64,000 bases of DNA from positions 133,331-197,330 of the forward strand of contig DCJA01000036.1 in NCBI GenBank assembly GCA_002317175.1, given 5' to 3'. Positions within the stretch are counted from its first letter, which is position 1, and the number at the start of each line of letters is the position of its first letter. The notes under the pieces are model-generated. The model ran no database searches, was not told where the DNA came from, and saw nothing but the letters and a program-made list of their open reading frames with translations. The position numbers and the translations under genes were made by a program. The DNA comes from Lachnospiraceae bacterium UBA1712. Lineage in GTDB: Bacteria > Bacillota > Clostridia > Lachnospirales > Lachnospiraceae. Shown piece after piece: positions 18,696 through 28,765 of the stretch.

Positions 18696-20101
18696 GTGAA
18701 AATAAAGAAGAATCATTACTGCAATATGAATATATAGACAAAGTAAAACAAATTGTCCAGAAAATGACTGAAGAAAAGGGCAGGAAACCTGTTGCCTGTG
18801 TTACAACCTTTGGCTGTCAGATGAATGCTAAGGATAGCGAGAAGCTCTGCGGTATTCTTGAAGACTGTGGTTTTATTATTTCTGAAGATGAGAAGCACGC
18901 TGATTTTGTAATCTTTAATACCTGCACTGTGAGAGATAATGCTAACCAGAAGGTATATGGACATCTGGGCATTATGCATCATATGAAAAAATCCAATAAA
19001 GACCTTAAAATTGCTTTATGTGGCTGTATGATGCAGGAAAATACAGTGGTTGATAATCTTAAGAAGAATTACAGATATGTTGATCTGATTTTTGGAACCC
19101 ATAACATTTTTAAGTTTGCGCAACTTCTCTACCGTATGTATACAGAAGATCAGATGGTCGTTGATGTGTGGGAGTCAACTGATGAAATTGTTGAGGATCT
19201 TCCTTCCGCAAGAAAGTATTCTTTCAAATCTGGAATAAATATAATGTTTGGCTGTAACAATTTCTGCTCCTACTGCATAGTTCCATATGTAAGAGGAAGG
19301 GAACGTAGCCGTAAGCCTGAGGAAATAGTAGCTGAGATTGAGAATCTTGTTAAAGATGGTGTTGTAGAGGTTATGCTTCTTGGACAGAATGTTAATTCTT
19401 ACGGCAAGAATCTTGATAATCCGATGACTTTTGCACAGTTACTGCGTGAGATAGAAAAAATAGAGGGTCTTGAAAGAATCAGATTTATGACTTCACATCC
19501 AAAGGATCTGTCTGATGAGCTGATTGAGGTAATGGCTGATTCCAGGAAAATATGCAGGCATCTGCATCTTCCGCTGCAGTCTGGATCTGATCGAATACTC
19601 AAAGCAATGAACAGACGCTACACTAAGGAGGACTATCTTAAGCTTGTTGATAAAATCAGAAACAGAATTCCTGATATTGCACTGACTACAGATATAATTG
19701 TTGGTTTCCCTGGCGAAACTAAGGAAGATATAGATGAGACAATTGACGTTATCAAAAAGAGTGCTTATGATAACGCATTTACCTTTATTTATTCAAAGCG
19801 TACAGGTACACCTGCTGCGGCTATGGATAATCAGTGTGATGAAAGCTTTGTAAAGGAACAGTTTGAAAGAGTTCTTAATGCTGTTCAGGAGACTGCCCGT
19901 AAAAAGGTTGGTAGTCTTGAAGGCAGTGTTGCTGAAGTGCTGGTTGAGGAAATCAATGAGCATGAGGAAGGCTATGTAACCGGCAGAATGAGCAATAATA
20001 CCATGGTTCATTTTAAGGGTGACAGTTCGCTTATAGGTAAACTGGTTAATGTAAAGCTGCTTGAGGCAAAGAATTTCTATTACTTTGGTGAAGAGGTTTA
20101 G
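18692..20101 (+). CDS. miaB: tRNA-2-methylthio-N6-dimethylallyladenosine synthase MiaB
   Basis: This radical-SAM methylthiotransferase adds the 2-methylthio group to i6A37 of tRNA. The 469 residues have an N-terminal UPF0004 domain with cluster ligands C42, C78 and C112. The radical-SAM motif follows with C188, C192 and C195, then a C-terminal TRAM domain (about 405-469). It overlaps proA by ATGA. MiaA, which makes its i6A substrate, is three genes downstream in the same run, so the pathway is encoded together with mismatch repair. Confidence 0.96.
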   Translation: MSENKEESLLQYEYIDKVKQIVQKMTEEKGRKPVACVTTFGCQMNAKDSEKLCGILEDCGFIISEDEKHADFVIFNTCTVRDNANQKVYGHLGIMHHMKKSNKDLKIALCGCMMQENTVVDNLKKNYRYVDLIFGTHNIFKFAQLLYRMYTEDQMVVDVWESTDEIVEDLPSARKYSFKSGINIMFGCNNFCSYCIVPYVRGRERSRKPEEIVAEIENLVKDGVVEVMLLGQNVNSYGKNLDNPMTFAQLLREIEKIEGLERIRFMTSHPKDLSDELIEVMADSRKICRHLHLPLQSGSDRILKAMNRRYTKEDYLKLVDKIRNRIPDIALTTDIIVGFPGETKEDIDETIDVIKKSAYDNAFTFIYSKRTGTPAAAMDNQCDESFVKEQFERVLNAVQETARKKVGSLEGSVAEVLVEEINEHEEGYVTGRMSNNTMVHFKGDSSLIGKLVNVKLLEAKNFYYFGEEV

Positions 20102-20106
20102 TAGAG

Positions 20107-22791
20107 TTGAATATTAAAGATATTAATGTTGAACAGTTATCTCCAATGATGAAGGAGTATATAAAAACCAAGACAGAAGTGGGCAGTGACTGCCTGCTTC
20201 TTTATCGACTTGGCGATTTTTATGAGATCTTTTTTGAGGATGCTATTCTTTGCAGTAAGGAACTAGAAATCACTCTTACTGGTAAACAGTGCGGACTTGA
20301 AGAAAGAGCTCCTATGTGTGGAGTGCCTTTTCATGCAGTTGACGGCTATGTAAATAAGCTGATTAAAAAAGGATATAAGGTTGCTATCTGTGATCAGGTT
20401 GAGGATCCAAAACTTGCCAAGGGGCTTGTTAAGCGCGAAATCACACAGATTATTACACCGGGTACTAACACTTCTACAGCTTTACTTGATGACAATCAGA
20501 ACAATTATATTGTGTGTCTGTGTTCTGTAGGAGAAAAGATAGGAATAAGTATCGCTGATGTTACAACTGGGGATTTTTATCTGTCCGAGGTTGAAGGTCA
20601 GCGTGCACTTATGGATGAACTGTATAAGTTCAATCCCAGTGAGATTATATGCAATGAAGCATTTCTTGTATCAGGAGCCAATCTCGATGAGATAAGAAAC
20701 AGAATTGGCTGTGTATTATCGTCTCTGGAGCCACATTATTTTGATGATGACAGATGTGTAAATACTCTTACAAAGCATTTTAAGGTTAAGAGCATAAGCA
20801 GTCTTGGAATTAATGATTTTCCTTGTGGTGTAACTGCTGCCGGAGCCTTACTGACCTATCTTTTAGAACTGCAAAAATCAGACCTAACTCATTTTACGCA
20901 TATCTATCCATATGTTTCATCCAAATATATGCTCATTGACAGCTCTACTAGAAGAAATCTTGAGCTTACAGAGACTATGAGGGATAAGCAGAAGCGTGGA
21001 AGTCTTATGTGGATACTGGATAAGACTAAGACAGCTATGGGAGCCAGAATGCTCAATTCCTTTGTGAAGCAGCCTCTTTTGGAGAAACAGGAGATAGAGA
21101 AGAGACTTGATGCTGTTGAGGCACTGTGCAAGGCACCTATGGAAAGAGATGAGATTAGAGAATATCTCAATGCTGTATATGACCTTGAGAGACTTATTGG
21201 AAAGGTTAGCTACAAATCCATTAAGCCTACTGATATGGTGGCGTTAAAGAATTCGCTGGCTGTATTGCCTTATATTAAGATGCTTGCTGCTTCAATAGAC
21301 AGCGAGCTTATGAAAGAACAAAGTGCTTTTATAGATGAACTTGGTGATATATGTAAGCTTATTGATGATGCCATATTAGAGGAGCCTTCACTTAATCTTA
21401 AAGATGGCGGAATCATTAAGGATGGCTACAGTGAGGATATTGATAAGTTAAAAGCTGCTAAAAGAGATGGCAAACAGTGGCTGGCTGACCTTGAAGCTAA
21501 CGAAAAAGAAAGAACTGGTATTACAAATCTTCGAATAAAATATAATCATGTATTTGGCTATTTCTTTGAAGTGACCAATTCCTACATAGATATGGTTCCT
21601 GATGATTTTATCAGAAAACAGACGCTGACCAATGCAGAACGTTTCTCTACAGCAAAACTCAAGGAACTGGAAGATGTAATTCTTAACAGTGAAGACAGAC
21701 TTGTTAATCTTGAATATGATTTATTCTGCAGCATTAGAGATCATATTGCCTGTCAGATAGACAGAATTCAGGAGACTGCTAAAGCCATCGCCTATATCGA
21801 TGCTTTGTGTTCTCTGTCAGTTGTTGCAGAGCGTAACGATTATGTCAGACCAAAGCTCAACGAAAAAGGAGTAATTAAGATTGAAAATGGACGTCATCCG
21901 GTTGTAGAAAAGATGATAGACCATGATATGTTTATTCCTAATGATACTCTCTTAGATAACAGCAAGAATCTTATCTCAATCATTACTGGTCCTAATATGG
22001 CTGGTAAATCAACATATATGAGACAGACTGCTCTTATTGTTCTTATGGCTCAGATTGGTTCTTTTGTACCTGCCAGCAGCGCAAACATTGGTATTGTTGA
22101 TCGTATCTTTACCAGAGTAGGTGCAAGTGATGATCTGGCCAGTGGACAGTCAACATTTATGGTAGAGATGAATGAAGTATCCAACATACTTCGTAATGCC
22201 AGCTCTAACAGTCTTCTTATCCTTGATGAGATTGGACGCGGAACATCTACTTTTGATGGCTTAAGCATTGCCTGGGCAGTGGTTGAGCATATAGCCAATA
22301 CCAAGATTCTGGGAGCAAAGACGTTGTTTGCTACTCATTACCATGAGCTTACTGAACTTGAGGGCAGGATGAATAATGTAAAGAATTTCTCTATTGCTGT
22401 TAAGGAGCAGGGGGATGACATTATATTCTTGAGAAAGATAGTTAAGGGTGGAGCCGACAAGTCTTATGGTATACAGGTAGCCAAGCTTGCGGGTGTTCCT
22501 GATATGGTAATTGACAGAGCCAAGGAGATTGTTGTCCAGCTGGTCGATAACGATATTATCGAGAAGATTCAGTCTATAGAGGTTAAAAGCAATGCTTCTA
22601 AAGCAAAGACTAAAATCGAACACCTTGATGAGGTTGATCTTAGCCAGATGTCTTTATTTGATACTGTAAAGGATGAAGATGTAGTTGAAGAACTTAAGAG
22701 CCTTGATATTAGCTCCATGACTCCGTTGGACGCCCTTAATGTTTTGTATAAGCTACAAAATAAGTTAAATAATCGTTTTTCTTTTGATTAA
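20107..22791 (+). CDS. mutS: DNA mismatch repair protein MutS
   Basis: MutS recognises mismatches and recruits MutL. The 894 residues include the N-terminal mismatch-binding domain with the YRLGDFYEIFFEDA segment (Phe-x-Glu wedge), the clamp and lever domains, and an ATPase domain with GPNMAGKS at 628-635 and the ILDEIGRGTSTFDG motif near 705. The start is a TTG at 20107 with AAGAGG at 20091-20096, 10 nt away. The residues it adds (SPMMKEY) match the usual N-terminus, so the later ATG was rejected. Confidence 0.97.
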   Translation: MNIKDINVEQLSPMMKEYIKTKTEVGSDCLLLYRLGDFYEIFFEDAILCSKELEITLTGKQCGLEERAPMCGVPFHAVDGYVNKLIKKGYKVAICDQVEDPKLAKGLVKREITQIITPGTNTSTALLDDNQNNYIVCLCSVGEKIGISIADVTTGDFYLSEVEGQRALMDELYKFNPSEIICNEAFLVSGANLDEIRNRIGCVLSSLEPHYFDDDRCVNTLTKHFKVKSISSLGINDFPCGVTAAGALLTYLLELQKSDLTHFTHIYPYVSSKYMLIDSSTRRNLELTETMRDKQKRGSLMWILDKTKTAMGARMLNSFVKQPLLEKQEIEKRLDAVEALCKAPMERDEIREYLNAVYDLERLIGKVSYKSIKPTDMVALKNSLAVLPYIKMLAASIDSELMKEQSAFIDELGDICKLIDDAILEEPSLNLKDGGIIKDGYSEDIDKLKAAKRDGKQWLADLEANEKERTGITNLRIKYNHVFGYFFEVTNSYIDMVPDDFIRKQTLTNAERFSTAKLKELEDVILNSEDRLVNLEYDLFCSIRDHIACQIDRIQETAKAIAYIDALCSLSVVAERNDYVRPKLNEKGVIKIENGRHPVVEKMIDHDMFIPNDTLLDNSKNLISIITGPNMAGKSTYMRQTALIVLMAQIGSFVPASSANIGIVDRIFTRVGASDDLASGQSTFMVEMNEVSNILRNASSNSLLILDEIGRGTSTFDGLSIAWAVVEHIANTKILGAKTLFATHYHELTELEGRMNNVKNFSIAVKEQGDDIIFLRKIVKGGADKSYGIQVAKLAGVPDMVIDRAKEIVVQLVDNDIIEKIQSIEVKSNASKAKTKIEHLDEVDLSQMSLFDTVKDEDVVEELKSLDISSMTPLDALNVLYKLQNKLNNRFSFD

Positions 22792-22799
22792 GGAGAATT

Positions 22800-24725
22800 A
22801 TGCCTACAATTGAACTTTTAAGTGAAGAGACAATTGACAAGATTGCAGCTGGTGAAGTGGTTGAAAGACCTGCCAGTATAGTAAAGGAACTGGTTGAGAA
22901 TGCCATTGATGCAGGTGCCAGTTCTATTACTGTGGAAATAAAGGAGGGTGGAATATCCTTTATCAGAGTAACTGATAATGGTATTGGTATTCCGAAAGAG
23001 CAGATAAAAAAAGCATTTTTCAGACATGCTACCAGCAAAATCAGGTCTGTGTCAGATCTGGATACTGTTCTTAGCCTTGGTTTCAGAGGCGAAGCTCTGT
23101 CAAGCATTGCAGCCATAGCACAGGTTGAGATTATGACTAAAACAAAGGATGAACTTGTTGGCTGTAGATACGTTATTGAAGGAGCACAGGAAAAAGAATT
23201 CAGTGATATAGGTATACCTAATGGTACGACTATTATTATTAGAAATGTGTTCTTCAATACTCCAGTCAGAAGAAAGTTCTTAAAAACTGCCTCTACTGAA
23301 GCGGGTTATATAAGTGATGTATGTGAACATCTTGCTCTGTCTTCGCCCAATATTGCATTTAAATTCATCAATGCAGGCCAGATGCGCTTTAATACATCAG
23401 GCGATGGTGATCTGAAGGAAGTTATATACAGAATATATGGTAAGGAAGTGGCCTCTCAGCTGATTGCGGTAAACAGAGAGAGTCATGACATAAAGATACA
23501 TGGTTATTTGGGAAAGCCTATTCTTAACAGAGCGAACAGGAATTTTGAAAAATTCTTTGTTAATGGACGTTTTGTTAAGAGTAATCTTGTAAGCAATGCG
23601 GTTGAGACTGGCTACAAGCAGTATCTTATGCAGCATAAGTTTCCTTTTGCTGTTTTAAATCTTGATATTAATACTGCTTCGCTGGATGTCAATGTACATC
23701 CAACTAAGATGGAAATCAGATTCAACAATGAGGAATATATATCAGATTTTGTTGAGACTACCATTAGCAGTACTCTTAAAGTAAATGAGATGATTCCTGA
23801 TGTGATTCTTCAGGAGGAAGAAAAGACAGTAGTTAAGCCTGAGCGAATAAAAGGGCCTGAGCCATTTGAGTTTCAGAGAAAAAATGATATCAAAGAGTTT
23901 TGTGAAGCAAATTCGGTACAGGCATCAGTCGATAAAGTAATAGAATCAACATTTGAAATAGATTTTGAGAAAAATACTGTTGAAGAAGAGTTTGTGTATA
24001 GTGCGGATAGTAAGCTTTTGGGAGATAACTCTGTAATGGATGCTCCTGTAAGCAATGTCATAAAGGCACATGATGTTGTGTATGCTACTAATCCTATACA
24101 GTTAAATCTTTTTGAAGAGAAGATAATCTCTCAGGATAATCTGGAAAAGTATAAAATAATTGGACAGGTTTTTGATACATACTGGATGTTCTCGTATGAG
24201 GATAAACTGCTCATTATGGACCAGCATGCGGCTCATGAAAAAATAAAATATGAGCGTATAATGGATAAGCTTAAGAATAAAGAACACAATTCGCAAGCAC
24301 TTAATCCTCCGATTATTATATCTGTATCTGCCAGTGAGATGAATATACTGGAAAGCTTTAAAGAGAATTTTGAGGCTATTGGATATGAATATGATGATTT
24401 TGGTGGAAATGAGATAGCTATCAGAAGCGTTCCAAATGATCTGTATGGTCTGAATGAAAAGGAAGTATTTCTTGAGATGCTTGATGATATCTCTGAAACA
24501 GGACTTTCGAAGAATGCTGTTTTTGATGTGCTCAATGATAAAATAGCCAGCATGGCCTGCAAATCAGCAGTAAAAGGTAATACTACAATGACAATTGAAG
24601 AGGCTAATGCATTATTAAAAGAACTAATGACTCTGGAGAATCCATATAATTGTCCTCATGGAAGACCTACAATTGTCACTATGAGCAAATATGAAATGGA
24701 TAAAAAGTTTAAACGAATAGTATGA
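22800..24725 (+). CDS. mutL: DNA mismatch repair protein MutL
   Basis: MutL couples mismatch recognition to strand incision. The 641 residues have an N-terminal GHKL ATPase (ELVENAIDAGA, DNGIGI, GFRGEALSSIA), an acidic variable linker (about 340-450), and a C-terminal domain. The latter has the endonuclease metal motif DQHAAHEKIKYE, plus ACKSAVKG and CPHGRP. It is therefore the nicking type of MutL found in bacteria without MutH. AGGAGA precedes the ATG, and the gene overlaps miaA by 4 nt. Confidence 0.97.
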   Translation: MPTIELLSEETIDKIAAGEVVERPASIVKELVENAIDAGASSITVEIKEGGISFIRVTDNGIGIPKEQIKKAFFRHATSKIRSVSDLDTVLSLGFRGEALSSIAAIAQVEIMTKTKDELVGCRYVIEGAQEKEFSDIGIPNGTTIIIRNVFFNTPVRRKFLKTASTEAGYISDVCEHLALSSPNIAFKFINAGQMRFNTSGDGDLKEVIYRIYGKEVASQLIAVNRESHDIKIHGYLGKPILNRANRNFEKFFVNGRFVKSNLVSNAVETGYKQYLMQHKFPFAVLNLDINTASLDVNVHPTKMEIRFNNEEYISDFVETTISSTLKVNEMIPDVILQEEEKTVVKPERIKGPEPFEFQRKNDIKEFCEANSVQASVDKVIESTFEIDFEKNTVEEEFVYSADSKLLGDNSVMDAPVSNVIKAHDVVYATNPIQLNLFEEKIISQDNLEKYKIIGQVFDTYWMFSYEDKLLIMDQHAAHEKIKYERIMDKLKNKEHNSQALNPPIIISVSASEMNILESFKENFEAIGYEYDDFGGNEIAIRSVPNDLYGLNEKEVFLEMLDDISETGLSKNAVFDVLNDKIASMACKSAVKGNTTMTIEEANALLKELMTLENPYNCPHGRPTIVTMSKYEMDKKFKRIV

Positions 24726-25642
24726 TAAAGATTATTATTATTTCTGGGCCTACTGCAGTTGGCAAAACTAATATTTCTGTAAATCTTGCAAAAAAGATTA
24801 ATGGTGAGATTATCAGTGCTGATTCCATGCAGGTGTATAAAGGCATGGATGTGGGTTCTGCAAAGGTGACAGAGAGCGAAATGCAGGGAGTTAAACACTA
24901 TCTTATAGATGTGCTGGAGCCCTGGGAAAATTTTGATGTAACTGTTTTTCAGACCATGGCGACTAAGGCAATCGAAGAGATAGCTGCCAAAGGTAAGGTG
25001 CCAATTATTGTAGGTGGAACAGCCTTTTATATTCAGGCTCTTTTATATGGTATAGATTTTACTGAAGAGAATCATGATAATTCATACAGGGAAATGCTTG
25101 GCAGCCTCGGAGAGGATGAACTCTTTGATATGCTTAAAGAAGCTGATTATGAGTATGCTCAAAGTACTCATAAAAATAATAAAAAGAGAGTAATCAGGGC
25201 TTTGGAATATATCCATTTTACTGGTAAGAAGTTCTCGGATTACAATAAAGAACAGGCAGGGAAAAATGCTATATATGATTATAGATATTTTGTTCTTGAT
25301 GATAGCAGGGAACTGGTTTATGCCAATATTGACAAAAGAGTAGATATTATGGTGAATAGTGGTCTGCTGGATGAGATAAAAGCGTTAAATGATATGAGTA
25401 TTCCTTTGAACTGCAACTCAAGACAGGGTATAGGCTACAAGGAAATGTATGCATATCTGGATGGTAAGTGCAGCTTTGATGAGGCAGTTGATGATATCAA
25501 GAAAAATACAAGACATTTTGCCAAAAGACAGCTTACCTGGCTGAGACGTGAGGACGATACCATTTTTATTAATAAAACTGAGTTTGGTCATGATGATAAT
25601 AAAATAATTGACTTTATGATCAGCAAATATATGGAGGAATAA
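24722..25642 (+). CDS. miaA: tRNA dimethylallyltransferase MiaA
   Basis: It transfers dimethylallyl to A37 of tRNAs reading U-starting codons, making the substrate for MiaB. The 306-residue protein has the P-loop GPTAVGKT at residues 9-16, the DSMQVYKGMDVGSAK motif, and the conserved GIGYKEMYAYL and RHFAKRQLTWLRR segments. ATGA overlap with mutL and a TAATG overlap with the next gene indicate translational coupling. Confidence 0.97.
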   Translation: MIKIIIISGPTAVGKTNISVNLAKKINGEIISADSMQVYKGMDVGSAKVTESEMQGVKHYLIDVLEPWENFDVTVFQTMATKAIEEIAAKGKVPIIVGGTAFYIQALLYGIDFTEENHDNSYREMLGSLGEDELFDMLKEADYEYAQSTHKNNKKRVIRALEYIHFTGKKFSDYNKEQAGKNAIYDYRYFVLDDSRELVYANIDKRVDIMVNSGLLDEIKALNDMSIPLNCNSRQGIGYKEMYAYLDGKCSFDEAVDDIKKNTRHFAKRQLTWLRREDDTIFINKTEFGHDDNKIIDFMISKYMEE

Positions 25643-26910
25643 TGTTAGCTTTATATAAAGAATTAGGAATATCCGACCAGGTGGTAGAACTGAGTAATCA
25701 CGTTATTGATTCACTGAAGGATAGATTTGATGAAATTGATGCTAATGCTGAATACAATCAGCTTAAGGTTATTAAAGCTTTACAAAGCTGTAAGGCTTCT
25801 GAAGCCTGTCTGCTTGGAACGAGTGGCTATGGCTATAATGACATAGGGCGAGATACGCTTGAAGAGGTATATGCGAATATTTTTCACACAGAAGCGGCTC
25901 TGGTAAGACCGCAGATTACCTGTGGTACCCATGCACTTGCACTGGCGCTGATGAGCAATCTGAGACCGGGAGATGAATTGCTGAGTCCTGTTGGAAAGCC
26001 CTACGACACCCTTGAGGAAGTGATTGGCATCAGACCAAGCAAGGGATCTTTGGCAGAATATGGTATTAGCTACAGACAGGTGGATCTTTTAAAGGATTCT
26101 GCTTTTGATTATGAAGGTATAAGGGCAGCTATTAATGATAAGACTAAGCTTGTAACTATTCAAAGATCCAAGGGTTATCAGACAAGAAAGACCTTTAGCG
26201 TAACTGAGATTGGTGAACTTATTGCTTTTGTTAAGTCTATTCGTCCGGATATTATCTGTATGGTTGATAACTGTTATGGTGAATTTGTGGAAAGAATAGA
26301 ACCTTCAGATGTAGGCGCCGATATGGTTGTTGGAAGTTTGATCAAGAATCCTGGCGGTGGTCTTGCTCCGATAGGCGGATATATAGCTGGTAAAAAAGAG
26401 TGCATAGAAAATGCGGCTTACAGACTTACTTCTCCGGGACTTGGCAAGGAGGTAGGAGCCAGTCTTGGAATACTGAAGGATTTTTATCAGGGAATCTTTC
26501 TTGCTCCAACGGTGGTTGCTTCTGCTTTGAAGACATCAATATTTGCGGCAAATCTGTATGAGAAAGCAGGTTTTGCGGTAGTGCCAAATGGAACTGAGTC
26601 CAGACATGATATTATTCAGGCAATAACACTTACTTCTCCAGAGCGCGTATGTGCCTTTTGCGAGGGTATACAGGCTGCAGCTCCAATTGACAGCTTTGTT
26701 ACTCCACAACCCTGGGATATGCCGGGATATGATGCGAAGGTTATTATGGCTGCAGGTGCATTTGTCTCAGGAAGCTCTATTGAATTGTCAGCGGATGGAC
26801 CGATAAAGGAACCGTATGCGGTTTATTTTCAGGGAGGACTTACCTGGCCACATGGTAAACTTGGAATTATGAAGTCTTATCAGTCTTTATTGGACAGAGG
26901 TCTATTGTAA
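25642..26910 (+). CDS. PLP-dependent methionine gamma-lyase / aluminium-resistance family protein
   Basis: The 422-residue protein belongs to the group near cystathionine beta-lyase that is annotated methionine gamma-lyase family or aluminium resistance protein (COG4100). The PLP-binding lysine is probably K235 in GSLIKNPGGGLAP. The segment LGTSGYGYNDIGRDTLEEVYA near residue 55 is characteristic. It often follows miaA in Firmicutes, and here its ATG overlaps the miaA stop. The physiological substrate is not established. It is the last gene before a promoter gap. Confidence 0.88.
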   Translation: MLALYKELGISDQVVELSNHVIDSLKDRFDEIDANAEYNQLKVIKALQSCKASEACLLGTSGYGYNDIGRDTLEEVYANIFHTEAALVRPQITCGTHALALALMSNLRPGDELLSPVGKPYDTLEEVIGIRPSKGSLAEYGISYRQVDLLKDSAFDYEGIRAAINDKTKLVTIQRSKGYQTRKTFSVTEIGELIAFVKSIRPDIICMVDNCYGEFVERIEPSDVGADMVVGSLIKNPGGGLAPIGGYIAGKKECIENAAYRLTSPGLGKEVGASLGILKDFYQGIFLAPTVVASALKTSIFAANLYEKAGFAVVPNGTESRHDIIQAITLTSPERVCAFCEGIQAAAPIDSFVTPQPWDMPGYDAKVIMAAGAFVSGSSIELSADGPIKEPYAVYFQGGLTWPHGKLGIMKSYQSLLDRGLL

Positions 26911-26988
26911 CTACTGGCATTATACGCTGATTAATTATGGTCATAATAAATCTATTAATTATTTTAGTAATAATTTATTAAGAATTTG

Positions 26989-27022
26989 ATTTATGTACAC
27001 ATAAATGCAGATATGTTAAAAT
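26989..27022 (+). promoter_or_regulatory. radC-mre promoter with overlapping palindrome
   Basis: A promoter is formed by TGTACA (26994-26999), a 17-bp spacer and an extended -10, TGTTAAAAT with TAAAAT at 27017-27022. The palindrome ATTTATGT-AC-ACATAAAT (26989-27006) covers the -35 box exactly, with perfect 8-bp arms. Further down, TACGAA (27037-27042) can pair with TTCGTA (27058-27063) next to the ribosome site. The rest of the 161-base gap before radC shows only AT-rich sequence. Confidence 0.6.
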
Positions 27023-27071
27023 TATATGATATAGCTTACGAATTTGTGCTTGAAGAGTTCGTAGAGGTTAT

Positions 27072-27740
27072 ATGAATCAGATTATTACACCATATGAAAA
27101 ATATCAGTCTTTGGGACCGGAAAGTTTAACTGATGTTGAACTTTTATCCATTCTTATTAGAAATGGAACCAGTAAGAAAGATGCACTTGCAATTGCGGAT
27201 GAACTGCTTGGCAAATATGACAGAGATGGTCGTATTATCGGATTATTTAATCTGACTGCAGATGAACTTATGGAATATGAAGGAATAGGCAGGGTGAAGG
27301 CTATGTGCATTGGAAGTCTGTTTGAACTGAGCAAAAGAATCAGCAAACAGAAAAAGCAGGAGGCATTATCATTAAGCAGTCCATCATCTATAGCTGATTA
27401 TTATATGGAGCAGTTAAGACATCTTATGCAGGAGACAACTTATCTGCTTATTCTTGATGTCAAATGCAATATTTTGAAGGAAATAAAAATGACAAGTGGA
27501 ACCATTAATTCTTCACTTGTCTCTGTTAGAGATATTTTTGTATACGCTTTATTGTACAAAGCGTCTGGAATAGTTCTGTTACATAATCACCCCAGTGGTG
27601 ATTCAACACCGAGTAGAAGTGATATATCCCTCACTGCCAAGCTTAAAGAGGCGAGTGAGTTTATGGATATTCCATTGATTGATCATATAATTATCGGAGA
27701 CATGAATTATTTCAGTTTTAAAAGTAAGGGATATATTTGA
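27072..27740 (+). CDS. radC: RadC / JAB-domain protein
   Basis: The 222-residue protein has an N-terminal helix-hairpin-helix-like region and a C-terminal JAB/MPN metalloprotease-like domain with H171, H173 and D184 in the HNHPSGDSTPSRSD motif. RadC is annotated as a DNA repair protein, but its biochemical role is unsettled. AGAGG at 27063-27067 lies before the ATG. It overlaps the 5' region of mreB, a common gene order in Firmicutes. Confidence 0.93.
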   Translation: MNQIITPYEKYQSLGPESLTDVELLSILIRNGTSKKDALAIADELLGKYDRDGRIIGLFNLTADELMEYEGIGRVKAMCIGSLFELSKRISKQKKQEALSLSSPSSIADYYMEQLRHLMQETTYLLILDVKCNILKEIKMTSGTINSSLVSVRDIFVYALLYKASGIVLLHNHPSGDSTPSRSDISLTAKLKEASEFMDIPLIDHIIIGDMNYFSFKSKGYI

Positions 27741-27754
27741 AAGGAGCTATTCAA

Positions 27755-28765
27755 GTGGCTAGCAATAGTTTTGGTATTGATTTAGGAACAAGTAATATAA
27801 AGATATATAGTGAAGAAAGAAAGAGCATTTTTGTTGAAAGAAACATGATTGCTATTGAAAATAAAAGAAATCTGTTAGCTTATGGAGATTCTGCCTATGC
27901 TATGTATGAGAAGTCTCCGGCTAATATTGTTGCGTCGTATCCAGTAGTAAATGGAGTTATCGCTGATATTCAGAATATGGAGACTCTTGTAAAGTATTTT
28001 ATTACTGATTTATCAAGAGGAAGCATTAAACCCGCAGATTATTATGTTGCTGTTCCTACAGATGTAACTGAGGTTGAAAAGAAGGCGTTTTTTGATCTTA
28101 TTGCAGATGCAGGTGTAAAGGCACGTAAAATAATGGTGGTTGAAAAAGCTGTTGCTGATGGTCTTGGAATGGGCGTTGATGTAAAAAACAGTCAGGGCAT
28201 CATGGTGGTTAATGTAGGTTTTGCTACAACAGAGATTTCGCTTTTATCTTTGGGCGGTATTGTACTTAGTAAACTGATAAAAGTAGGTGGATATAAATTT
28301 GGTGAGTCCATTAGAAATATCATCAGGAAAGAATATGGACTTTTTATTGGTGAGAAGACTGCTGAAAAGACTATGATGCAGCTTAATGAATTATCAGCTA
28401 CTGGCGAACCAGCTCTTGTTTTTGGTCGTGATATTGTATCGGGACTTCCAATTGAGAGACAGATTCCAACAAAGCTTATGGATGACTGCCTCCTGGAAAA
28501 TTTTGCCATGATCGTTGATAATGTCAAAGTTATTCTTGAGCGTACTCCACCTGAATTAGGTGCTGATATCAGAAGACAGGGTATCTTTTTAACAGGTGGT
28601 GCTTCTCAGGTTAGCAGACTTGCTCAGCTTATTGAAAGAGCAACAGATCTGAGAGTAAATATACCTGATGAACCAAGTACTACAGTTGCACTTGGTCTTG
28701 CAAAGGTAATTAAAGACAGTAAATTTAATTCTCTTGCATATGCGATTGAAGGAATGGGTAGATGA
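27755..28765 (+). CDS. mreB: Rod-shape determining protein MreB
   Basis: MreB is the actin-like protein that orients lateral wall synthesis under the membrane. The 336 residues show phosphate-1 motif GIDLGTSNIKIY at the N-terminus, VVEKAVADGLGMG near 128-140, a phosphate-2-like VNVGFATTEIS near 151-161, and the adenosine motif LTGGASQVSRL near 280. The GTG at 27755 is chosen because AAAGGAG (27740-27746) is 8 nt upstream; an in-frame TTG at 27737 has no site. Note GFATTE where most MreB have GGGTT/S; this region deserves a check. Confidence 0.93.
   Translation: MASNSFGIDLGTSNIKIYSEERKSIFVERNMIAIENKRNLLAYGDSAYAMYEKSPANIVASYPVVNGVIADIQNMETLVKYFITDLSRGSIKPADYYVAVPTDVTEVEKKAFFDLIADAGVKARKIMVVEKAVADGLGMGVDVKNSQGIMVVNVGFATTEISLLSLGGIVLSKLIKVGGYKFGESIRNIIRKEYGLFIGEKTAEKTMMQLNELSATGEPALVFGRDIVSGLPIERQIPTKLMDDCLLENFAMIVDNVKVILERTPPELGADIRRQGIFLTGGASQVSRLAQLIERATDLRVNIPDEPSTTVALGLAKVIKDSKFNSLAYAIEGMGR

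Noticed and set aside
22736..23257. Long open frame antisense to mutS/mutL
   Set aside because: It lies wholly opposite real coding sequence, has no ribosome site, and shows no recognisable protein.
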